Of a stretch of DNA of 64,000 bases, positions 9,764-17,164 are shown piece after piece. The translations under genes were made by a program, and so were the position numbers. The stretch covers positions 18,386 to 82,385 of the forward strand of contig JAUMZD010000011.1 in assembly GCA_030528325.1 (NCBI GenBank). The letters are read 5' to 3'. The notes under the pieces are model-generated. The model had not been told where the DNA came from. It did not search any database and was given only the letters and a program-made list of their open reading frames with translations. This DNA is from Lautropia sp. GTDB taxonomy: Bacteria; Pseudomonadota; Gammaproteobacteria; Burkholderiales; Burkholderiaceae_E. The first letter of the stretch is position 1, and the number at the start of each line of letters is the position of its first letter.

Positions 9764-10822
9764 TGAGTGCGAAGGAGCGGCATCGGCTGCGCGGGTTGTG
9801 CAGGCGGTGCATGAGGGGTGACTGAAGCAGGCAGAGGCGGCGCAGGAGCTGGGGCTGTCGGTCAGGCAGCTCAGGCGGTTGGTAAAGTCATGGCGTCAAT
9901 CCGGTGCGGCAGAACTGGTGTCCAGACGCCGCGGGCAGCCCGGCAACCGGTGGATCGCCGAGGCCGAACGGGAGGAGATGCCGTACCAGCGGCAGCGCTA
10001 TGCCGACTTTGGGTCGACGCTGGCAGCGGTGTATCTGCAACGCAGGGGCACGGTTTCAAGCGCTCGGTGGAGACGCTTCGGCAAATGGATGATCGAGGAC
10101 GGTCCTGTGGAAGCCGAAGCGTGCACGGCAGAGACGGAATTTTCAGCTTCGCGAGCGCCGGGCCGGTATGGGCGAGAGCTGGTTCAGATCGACGGCAGCC
10201 CACATGCGTGGCGGAGGATCGAGGGCTGCGCTGCTCGCTGATTGCCTTTGTCGACGATGCCACGGGGCGATTGCAGTACGCGCATTCGTCCCGAGCGAGA
10301 GAGAGTTGCGAGGCTACTATCTCCGGGCGCTCAGGGCTTATGTGAGGCAGTATGGGCTGCCCGGTGGCGCTGTACAGCGACACCGGCACAGCATTTTCAC
10401 CAAGCACGACGTGGAAGAAAGATCGGACGCCCACGCGGTTTGAGCGGGCTACCGGCTCAGTGCGCTGGGCATCGAGCCGATTCTGGCCAGAACCCCCCCA
10501 GACCAAGGGCCGGGTGGAAGAACGGGCGTTTCAGACCTTGCAGGACAGGCTGGTGAAAGCGTTGAGGGTGGGCCGGCATCACGACACTCAAGGGCGCCTA
10601 TGGCTATCTGAAGCGTTTCATGGCGGACTACAACCGACGCTTTGCGAGGCCGCCCCCAGGCATGAGGCGGACGCACACCGGCCACTGAATCGGGATGCAG
10701 AGGCGCTACGCCTGATCACCAGCGAGCAGCACGAGCGCACACTGTCGAAGTCGCTGTCGTGCCGCTACCGGGGCCCCCAGTACCTGATCCAGACCGAGGG
10801 CAGCAGGACTATCATCACCTGA
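9764..10822 (+). pseudogene. Degenerate ISNCY-family (IS1202-like) transposase
   Basis: Fragments in different plus-strand frames reassemble in order into one transposase: an N-terminal helix-turn-helix piece (SVRQLRRLVKSWRQSGAAELVSRRRGQ from about 9850), an RQ-rich middle section, GRELVQIDGS at about 10170, the split catalytic core with LIAFVDDATGRLQYA at about 10240, LYSDTGTAFSP, then TKGRVEERAFQTLQDRLVKALR at about 10500 and a C-terminal beta-rich end. Several frameshifts break it, so it cannot make protein. These motifs are those of DDE transposases of the ISNCY/IS1202 group. I could not define terminal inverted repeats. A dispersed repeat copy starts about 35 bases beyond its end. Confidence 0.8.
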
Positions 10823-10856
10823 GGGGGCAACGGTCACCGTGTGTGATGATGCCGAT

Positions 10857-10980
10857 GGGCGGCAAGAAAGTCGCGGGCTTGCAAACCCCGCGCCGGCCGG
10901 TTTTTCTTGCCTATTGGGCGGCGAATCGGGCACAAACTGTGCCCGGCGGGGCCCGATTTTCGCCTTCGCGACAAGCTCTT
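10857..10980 (+). repeat. Dispersed repeat, copy 2 (partly degenerate)
   Basis: Plus-orientation copy beginning GGGCGGCAAGAAAGTCGCGG and running through GCGAATCGGGCACAAACTGTG to TTTTCGCCTTCGCGA. It is shorter than the full copies because the middle has lost bases. It sits just past the ISNCY-type remnant. Confidence 0.75.
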
Positions 10981-11089
10981 AGCACGTCACCTTAGCTACA
11001 TACGGCGCTTGCAGCTAAATAAAGCCAGAGAGAGTCCTCTCCTTTCCGATATCCAATTTTTCGCATCTCTTCTAATCAAACGACAAGGG

Positions 11090-11284
11090 TTAGAGCGTGG
11101 TGGTATGCACTTATTCGGCCCGCGAAAGCCCGTCGTCTCTGGGCCTACAGAACAAGGTGCCAAGCCCGCAGAATCCTTAATGGCTTCAAGGGGTTAGCAA
11201 CGGTGCGCCGGTATGTTAAGGGCCACGAAGCTGCGCAGCCAGAAGGGCTTTCGCGGAGACGAATAAGTGCACAACACGCTCTAA
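11090..11284. mobile_element. MITE-like element with IS5-type ends, 195 bp
   Basis: Starts TTAGAGCGTG and ends CACGCTCTAA, an inverted repeat like the ends of the IS5-family remnant at 14220-15084. No transposase is encoded. The inside shares a long stretch (from GCCAAGCCCGCAGAATCC to CGCCGGTATGT) with the larger element at 12864-13158. It looks like a non-autonomous element mobilised by an IS5-family transposase. Confidence 0.75.
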
Positions 11285-11351
11285 CAGCAAAGCGCAAAAG
11301 AAACCCCCTTTCTACAGGGCATTGACAAGGCTTCAGTTCGCCATTTTCAGT

Positions 11352-11367
11352 TGTTCCACGTGAAACA
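11352..11367. promoter_or_regulatory. parS site 2
   Basis: TGTTCCACGTGAAACA, an exact match to the fixed positions of the parS consensus. It lies in gene-free DNA 68 bases right of the 195-bp MITE-like element. Confidence 0.93.
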
Positions 11368-11667
11368 TTCCTCTATTCCAAACCCCCTTCAGCCGCCTCC
11401 TTTGCCTTTTAAAGAAGAAGAAGTGAGAAAAGAATGATCCTCATCCCCAGCTTATCTGTGGGTACCTCTTTGTCTTCACCCGCCAAACACCTGAGATCCC
11501 TTCTTTCTCTTGAGCAGAGCTCTGGCTCCCTTCTTTTTTGGCCCTTGGGAGCTTGAGCAAAGCAATAGCAAAGTCGTGGGTGGGGCCGCAAACCGAACGT
11601 GCCAACCCTTCCCAACTTGTATCTGCTTTTTTCCTCATCCCTTTAGCACGCAGCAATTATTGGGGCT

Positions 11668-11742
11668 CTCGAATCGGGCACAAACTGTACTCGGCGGGGC
11701 CGATTTTCGCCTTCGCGATTCCTCTATCGCCCAAGCTCCTAG
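11668..11742 (+). repeat. Dispersed repeat, half copy
   Basis: Right half only of the dispersed repeat: CGAATCGGGCACAAACTG, then TCGGCGGGGCCGATTTTCGC, ending CCCAAGCTCCTAG. The left half is absent. Confidence 0.7.
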
Positions 11743-11928
11743 CCTAGGCTTTCTTTCAGCGGAATAATGTCTCTTCTTTCCAATGCTCATCGGGTGGGAA
11801 GTTACAGCAAAGCGTGCCTTTTTGATGCCGCGTGGCAAATATAGTTATGACGTCCCAACCCAAAAAAGAAGAGATAGAAGCTCCTGCTCCCCTGAAGTAA
11901 GAGTGATTGAAATAGGAATCAAGCGAAA

Positions 11929-11944
11929 TGTTTCACGTGAAACA
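11929..11944. promoter_or_regulatory. parS site 3
   Basis: TGTTTCACGTGAAACA, a fully palindromic 16-mer identical to the ideal parS site. Confidence 0.95.
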
Positions 11945-12061
11945 ACGGAGATGAAAGCCACAGCATAGGTCATGTACCCGGGGGTTCTTTTTCCTAGCAA
12001 TTCGTTTTGAGACCAAGTAATAAACAAGCTGCTACCTCTTTTAGCAGCAGAGTAGTCCGGG

Positions 12062-12104
12062 TTGCTACCGGCCGTGCCGGCCCATTTTGCACCCGCTTCT
12101 GTCA
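12062..12104 (+). repeat. Dispersed repeat, left-half fragment
   Basis: GCCGTGCCGGCCCATTTTGC followed by ACCCGCTTCTG is the inner left part of the dispersed repeat; the outer end and the right half are missing. Confidence 0.55.
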
Positions 12105-12393
12105 AATGTCCCCTTCCGTCCAAATGTCCCTTCTGACAGACGATCCCGGGCGTTTGAGGTTAGGTCCTGGTCAGGCCCCCTGAATGCAGCCATCCTCCGC
12201 CTCGAAAGGCCTGCCCCATGGGTGGGTGCGCTTTCCATTTCGGCTTCGCCACGCGCTGCAACGCCGGATCCACCCGCGCTCATTGAGTGTCTTCTAATTG
12301 CCCTGCCGCTGTACCAGCTCATGCCCTTCAAAGCACCGGTAGGGCAAGGGTTCATCCCGGTACAGCAACACCCACGGGCTAACCTCCTCCCTC

Positions 12394-12475
12394 GGAGCTT
12401 GAGCGGTGTGGACGGAATTGCGAGAAGACGAAAATTGGCTCCGGCCGAGCACACATTAGTGCTCTCCGTCCGCCG
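12394..12475 (-). repeat. Dispersed repeat, diverged half copy
   Basis: GGAGCTTGAGCGGTGTGGAC, then GAAAATTGGCTCCGGCCGAG and ACACATTAGTG: a diverged copy in the reverse orientation, comparable to the left end of the copy at 9457. Confidence 0.55.
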
Positions 12476-12697
12476 CTCGATAGCCCGCCCATCAAAGGAT
12501 GGAAAAGAGAGGTGGCGGGGGAGGAAAAATCGGTCGTGCGGTCGCTTCAGCCAAGACCTCGATGACCTACTACTGCCGGCCCCGGCCCGAGAACTTATGA
12601 ACACGCATTGTCCAAAGAGCATTACACATCTTTCGGAAGTAGATGTTGTGATTCACTCTGAGCTCCTCTCGGGCCGGTTGATCTAGTTAAAACAGTC

Positions 12698-12866
12698 TAG
12701 GAGCTTGGGCGGCAGGAAAGTTGCGGGCTGCAAATCGACCGCGCCGGCCCAGTTTGCACCCGCTTCTTGCCCCATAGCACCCGGCTATGGGGCGGCGAAT
12801 CGGGCACAAACTGTGCTCGGCGGGGCCGATTTTCGCCGTCGCAATTCCTACCGCCAAAGCTCCTAG
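12698..12866 (+). repeat. Dispersed repeat, copy 3 (full length)
   Basis: A full-length copy of about 169 bp from TAGGAGCTTGGGCGGCAGGA to CCTACCGCCAAAGCTCCTAG. The two ends are inverted repeats of each other. Its last bases (TAG) are also the first bases of the MITE-like element at 12864, so the latter appears to have inserted at the edge of this repeat. Confidence 0.85.
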
Positions 12867-13158
12867 AGCGTGTTATGCACTGATTCGTCCCCGCGAAAGC
12901 CCCTCTGGGCGTGCAGAACAAGGCGCCAAGCCCGCAGAATCCTCAATGGCTTCAAGGGGTTGGCAACGGTGCACCGGTATGTAAGGCGCACGAAGCTGCA
13001 CGCCCAGAGGGGCCTTCCCTTCGGGCTGGCCCCAAAACCGCACGCTGACGGCGTTGCCACGCTTGATAAGGCAGCCAGCCTTACCGGCGCGTGGCGCCTT
13101 GTCAACACGCGGTTTTGGGGCCAGCGCGGGGACGAATAAGTTCATAACACCGCTCTAA
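12864..13158. mobile_element. MITE-like element with IS5-type ends, 295 bp
   Basis: Starts TAGAGCGTGTTATGCACTGA and ends GACGAATAAGTTCATAACAC followed by CGCTCTAA, so the ends are imperfect inverted repeats of about 30 bases. The left part matches the 195-bp element at 11090. The right part (GGTTTTGGGGCCAGCGCGGG) matches, in reverse, the element entering the window's right edge at 63934. It contains large internal inverted repeats and no transposase frame. Confidence 0.8.
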
Positions 13159-13178
13159 GTGCTACGCTAAATTTTTAA

Positions 13179-13194
13179 TGTTCCACGTGGAACA
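13179..13194. promoter_or_regulatory. parS site 4
   Basis: TGTTCCACGTGGAACA, a fully palindromic match to the parS consensus, 20 bases beyond the 295-bp MITE-like element. Confidence 0.94.
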
Positions 13195-14219
13195 TGATGG
13201 AAGAAGATGCCACGCTGGAGTGGAAAATTTCCGCTCTCAATCCGTCCAAATTCATCAGCTTTATAGGCACAATGAATTCCTAGAACAACTTGCAGGTTTT
13301 GCTATCACCCACGCTTTAACCTTTATCCTTCTCCGGAAACTGTGCCTTTGCCGTTTGGAGGGAGGGAGACACTCTCAAAAGACATTTTTCTGCTTTTCTA
13401 GAACCCAAAGAACAAGATCTATCACACACCACAAAAACAGAGCGGAGACAAGTTGTTATTGCTGAAAGGAGGGAGGGGTAAGGGCCGGGGACACTCCCGG
13501 CAGAGCAATTTCCGATTCCGCCCCTTAAAGCAGTGCTGAATCCTGATCAGAGGAGGAAAGGGGCGAGGGGTAGGTATGCTGGCAGAGTTGTGCACTTACG
13601 TATGTACGAATGCTACCTTGCTTCTTATCTTGCAGATCTTCAACGGCCCGTCGCTGGGGCGTTGGGCGTTGTTTGTTCTCGATTCTCGACGGGAGGTCGG
13701 GGGAAGTTGAGAGGGAAGACGGAACGGGGGAAGCTTGTCGGTGGTGAGAGGGGTCGGAGACGCACCTGCTTGGGCCTGGCTTCTCCTTTCCTTTTCTGAT
13801 TTGTTCTTCTATCTTGTGAATTGACACTGTTTGTCGTGTTCTACAGATTTAAATCTAAGCGTGTGTAAGGTGCCAGAAGCCGTTCTGCTGCAAGACCGGG
13901 TAGCAAGAAGAACCTAAACCCTCCTGTCTCCTCCCTCCATAAGCAGAGCAGGCTTAGCTCCTCGGAGGGGAACGGGGGGAAAGGGGTGCGCGGGGAAGGG
14001 GGGGAAGCAATCTGTCGGGGACGGCTCCTGTCCGGTTGTTCTCTTCTGCCCTTTTATGTACGTTGTTTTTTATCTCGTTTCATGCGAAACACTGGGGCCT
14101 TATATCATCCGAGGTCTGGGCTTTTTCTCCCTCCTTTCTGATCCTCTTGCGACGGCCCAGAAAGGGGGGGGTTCTCCTCTATCTCAAGCCTTTTTTATTT
14201 TCCTCCTATCTTCCCATAG
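13195..14219. other. About 1 kb without recognisable genes, purine-rich low complexity
   Basis: Short frames only, none resembling a protein family I know. The text is rich in GGGGAGGG, GGAAGG and TTCTTTTC-like runs, unlike the codon-structured GC-rich sequence of the rest of the window. I see no RNA gene, DnaA-box cluster or tandem repeat with a clear unit. Confidence 0.6.
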
Positions 14220-15084
14220 TTAGAGCGTGTGATGACTTTGAAGGAGAGGCATGACATTACCCAGCATCAATATGGAAAAGACCATAGAATGCAGGCCTGC
14301 CAGCGTGTCAGGCGAGCGCTTGTAGTCTCGCGCCAGTCGGCGAAAGCGCGGTTGATCCAGCCGAAACTTCGCTCAATGACCCAGCGTCTGGGTAAAAGAA
14401 CAAATCCTTTTTTGGCCTCGGACAGCTTCACGATCTGAAGATCCAATACCGGCCTGCTTGGCGTCTTTGGCTGGATCGTCGCCGGTGTAGCCCTGATCGG
14501 CATAGACCACCTTGAGCGTATCCGTATCTCCTGTGGCATGCTGAAGCTGTTCGGCCAGCTGCTCCTTCACTTGGGCTCGCTCCGGTTCATTGGCCGGTGT
14601 GACATGTACGACCAGCAAGGTTGCCGAGCGTGTCAACGGCCATATGAACCTTGCTACCCTTCTTGCGTTTGTAGCCATCGTAGCCCGCACGAGGACCCAC
14701 TTTCACAGGGTTTTGCCGTCCAGAATCACAGTGCTGGGCAGGGCCTTGCCGTTGCTGAGCCACCCGAATGATCAGCGAAGATCACTGACCACCGCTTCGA
14801 AGCAGCCGGTACGGAGCCAGCGCGCGTCTGTTGATAGACCGCTTGCAGGGTGGAAAGTCAATTGGGCAGGACCGCCATGGCGAAGCCGCCCTGGCCCATC
14901 CAGCGCAAAGCGTTGAACATGGCCCGAAGGTCATGCTTGCGTTGTGGGGCTTGCTCGTCCATCAGAATCAGATAGGGCGCGGCAAACGCGCGTTCTTCGT
15001 CGGATACATCGGTGGGATTAGGGGCGGCGTGCATTCATCAGGCTACGATAGCACCCCCGGGGAAAAGTTCATAACACGCTCTAA
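14220..15084 (-). mobile_element. Decayed IS5-family (IS1031-like) insertion sequence
   Basis: An 865-bp element whose ends are inverted repeats: TTAGAGCGTGTGATGACTTT at the left and, read inward, TTAGAGCGTGTTATGAACTT at the right. The size and the minus-strand transposase fragments fit the IS1031/IS427 group of IS5. The same ends bound the small elements at 11090, 12864, 53129 and 63934, so this is a candidate source of their ends, although its own transposase is broken. Confidence 0.85.
14235..15030 (-). pseudogene. IS5-family transposase remnant, frameshifted
   Basis: Minus-strand fragments in several frames, in transposase order: MDEQAPQRKHDLRAMFNALR near 15000, AGYDGYKRRKGSKVHMAVDT near 14690-14630, HVTPANEPERAQVKEQLAEQ near 14590, VYADQGYTGD near 14500, and the C-terminal signature KKGFVLLPRRWVIERSFGW near 14400-14350. 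These are hallmark pieces of IS1031-type DDE transposases. At least three frameshifts and in-frame stops interrupt it, so no full enzyme can be made. Confidence 0.85.
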
Positions 15085-15110
15085 GGTTCCCTTTTTCTTT
15101 TGGTTTGATT

Positions 15111-15126
15111 TGTTTCACGTGAAACA
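15111..15126. promoter_or_regulatory. parS site 5
   Basis: TGTTTCACGTGAAACA, ideal palindromic parS, 26 bases right of the IS5-family remnant and 5.9 kb from site 1. Confidence 0.95.
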
Positions 15127-15717
15127 CATCCATCCAGGGGGTAAGAGTAAGAGGGAAAAGCCCGGAGAGGAGCAACATCGCCTCGCCTCCCGTTATCGGT
15201 TTTGTCGTGTGCTACTGTAAAAAGGACAAAGAGGGCGGGTAAAAGTGCTCCGACAGGAAGCAAGGGCAGAGGGCCTCCCCTCAAACTTTTCTGAAGCGTT
15301 CGACCCTCCCTACTCCGGACTCTCTCTTCCGCTCTCTATGATGCTGAGGTTGAGGTGCTGGCCGAAAACGAAATGAAAAAGTATTGGATTTGGAAGGAAG
15401 GAGAGAAAAAGGAGATGCGCGGCGACGGTAAGTTGTGGCGTGGGTGAGGGTAGAGATGATCAGGCCAGAAAAGAGCGAGGGGGGGCCCTGCGCCCCTACC
15501 TACGCGCATACGAATTGCAGACAAAGGGCAAGAAAGAACAATTGGAACGATATAGGAAGGAGAGAGAAGAGTCTCCCGAGTTTTGTGAAAGCCTAAAAGC
15601 CAAACGGAGAGGAAAGGGGCGACGGGCCCCGGAGCCGGCGATTGGAGAAGGTGTAGAAAGTTCATCTGCTTATTTCATTTGATTGCACTCACCTAAAAAG
15701 GCAGAATGAGCTTTACA
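15127..15717. other. About 590 bp without recognisable genes
   Basis: Purine-rich, low-complexity sequence (runs such as GAGAGAAAAAGGAG and GGAGAGGAAAGGGG). Frames of up to about 110 codons exist on both strands, but none has a plausible ribosome site with a family-like product. I see no structured RNA. Confidence 0.55.
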
Positions 15718-15776
15718 GAAGAGTAATAATAAATAATTCTCATTAATATTTACTTCGATATGATCTTAGGCGCTGC
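15718..15776. other. AT-rich block upstream of pdxA
   Basis: AGAGTAATAATAAATAATTC continuing CTCATTAATATTTACTTC and GATATGATCTTAG is the most AT-rich stretch of the gene-free region. It could be an unwinding element or a promoter/UP-element region for pdxA. I found no adjacent 13-mer repeats or DnaA boxes good enough to decide. Confidence 0.4.
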
Positions 15777-15996
15777 TTTCATTCCATCGGGATTTCTTTC
15801 AGTGTCCAATCCCCTCTCCAGCAAAGTGTGCAGGGCAGCTTTCCTGCAGCCTGTGTACCCAGCTCAGATTGTGGGCGGGATGTACGTACCCTCAGTGATG
15901 TGCTGCTGTATCCGCTGGCTTTGGTCTTGCCGGTGAAGATGGACGCGGGCACGTTAGACTGTGCGATCGTGTGTCTATGGAGAAGGGGCCAAGCAG

Positions 15997-16959
15997 ATGG
16001 AGGGGGGATTGAAGCCGATTGCATTGACGATGGGAGATCCCGCAGGTATCGGGCCGGAGATCCTGATGAAGGCATTGATGGAGGCCGGAAAATGCCCTCA
16101 GAGGCCTTTTTTCAGGCTATATGGGGATAGGGTATTGCTGAGATCCCTTTCGGCGCGTTATGGGCTTGATTCGAGCCTTTATGAGCTTGTTCCTTGCGGT
16201 GAGCTGAAAGCGGGCTGGCAGCTTGGAGAGGTGTCAGGTGAGGGGGGAGGAGCGGCGTTTCGTGCGGTTCGGCAGGCTGCCATGGATGCGATGGCGGGGA
16301 AGGTGCGTGCCGTGGTCACTGCACCGCTCAGCAAGGCGGCCATGAATCTGGCGGGGCATCATTATCCCGGGCACACGGAAATTCTGGCCGATCTGGCGGG
16401 GGGCGTGCCGGTTCGGATGATGCTGGCGAATCCGGAGCTGCGCACGGTACTGGTGAGCATTCATTTGCCCTTGCTGGAGGCGGTGCGCTCGCTGTCGACG
16501 GATGGCATCCTTCAGACGATTCAGCTCACGGATCGCTTTTTGCGTCAGACAGGTTTGCCCAGGCCCCGGATTGCGGTGGCCGGGCTCAACCCGCATGCCG
16601 GTGAGGGCGGTTTGCTGGGCACCGAAGAGCAGGAAACGATCGAACCGGCGGTCAGGATGGCGCAGAAACAAGGCATCGATGCCAGTGGCCCCTATCCACC
16701 CGATACGGTGTTCATGCGGGCCAGGGGATTCAAGCACTTCGATGTGGTCATCGCGATGTACCACGATCAGGGACTGATCCCGGTGAAGTATCTGGGCGTG
16801 GATGATGGTGTGAACCTGACGGTGGGATTGCCCTATGTGAGGACGAGCCCGGATCACGGTACGGCCTTCGACATTGCTGGTCAGGACAAGGCGGATCCGG
16901 CCAGCATGGTGGCGGCCATCAGGATGGCTGATCAGCTGTCGCGTGGCGATTCGCGCTGA
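15997..16959 (+). CDS. pdxA: 4-hydroxythreonine-4-phosphate dehydrogenase PdxA
   Basis: NAD-dependent enzyme of pyridoxal phosphate synthesis that oxidises 4-phosphohydroxythreonine before condensation by PdxJ. I start it at the ATG at 15997 (MEGGLKPIALTMGDPAGIGPE), which has a GGAGAAGGGG ribosome site; an upstream in-frame GTG at 15961 would add 12 residues that look untranslated. The 320 residues are normal length. Visible signatures are MGDPAGIGPEI, the metal-site histidine in PLSKAAMNLAGHHYPGHTE, and VIAMYHDQGLIPVKYLG. The usual neighbour rsmA is absent: the gene stands alone between gene-free DNA and the convergent pckG. Confidence 0.95.
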   Translation: MEGGLKPIALTMGDPAGIGPEILMKALMEAGKCPQRPFFRLYGDRVLLRSLSARYGLDSSLYELVPCGELKAGWQLGEVSGEGGGAAFRAVRQAAMDAMAGKVRAVVTAPLSKAAMNLAGHHYPGHTEILADLAGGVPVRMMLANPELRTVLVSIHLPLLEAVRSLSTDGILQTIQLTDRFLRQTGLPRPRIAVAGLNPHAGEGGLLGTEEQETIEPAVRMAQKQGIDASGPYPPDTVFMRARGFKHFDVVIAMYHDQGLIPVKYLGVDDGVNLTVGLPYVRTSPDHGTAFDIAGQDKADPASMVAAIRMADQLSRGDSR

Positions 16960-17030
16960 CAGGCTCTTTTGGGGGAGCCCTGATGCGCGGACTTTTTCTC
17001 CGGGAGATTGCAAGGGACGGATACCCCATG

Positions 17031-17055
17031 AAAAACCCCGCCTGATGGCGGGGTT
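17031..17055 (-). terminator. Intrinsic terminator of pckG
   Basis: A perfect 9-bp stem (AACCCCGCC / GGCGGGGTT) with a TGAT loop. Read on the minus strand it is followed by a run of T, as expected for a terminator of pckG, which ends 110 bases away. It may also stop plus-strand transcripts from pdxA, though the T run is weaker on that side. Confidence 0.8.
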
Positions 17056-17164
17056 CCAAAAGCAGCCAGCGGCGTGGGCTCCGGCTGGCTGCTGTCTGCC
17101 TTCCAGTCTTCAGGTCAGGGCTGTTTCACGGGGGCGTGAGCCTGCCCCGAAGCGGGCAGATCGA

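Larger units (their letters stand above)
9165..15996. other. Gene-free region with five parS sites (candidate origin-proximal centromere)
   Basis: No reading frame here of useful length resembles a known protein except for broken transposase fragments. The content is five parS sites, one ISNCY-type and one IS5-type transposase wreck, two small elements with IS5-like ends, several copies of a 165-bp dispersed repeat, purine-rich low-complexity stretches and one very AT-rich block. It lies directly upstream of mnmG-rsmG-parA-parB, which often neighbours the replication origin in proteobacteria. I could not pick out a convincing cluster of DnaA boxes, and dnaA, rpmH and yidC are not in the window, so calling it oriC would go beyond the evidence. 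Confidence 0.75.

Noticed and set aside
11440..11460. Possible DnaA box in CTTATCTGTGGG
   Set aside because: It does not fit TTATNCACA on either strand, and there is no cluster of similar 9-mers around it.
9457..12866. CRISPR array
   Set aside because: The repeats are about 165 bp, palindromic, in both orientations and irregularly spaced; there are no short direct repeats with uniform spacers and no cas genes.
13525..13827. Small protein gene candidates around 13530-13800
   Set aside because: Both strands are open for about 90-100 codons because of low-complexity sequence; neither product looks like a folded protein.
9165..15960. About 30 open frames of 60-200 codons in the gene-free region
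   Set aside because: They overlap one another on both strands, lack family-like sequence or credible ribosome sites, and several simply read through the dispersed repeats or transposase fragments.
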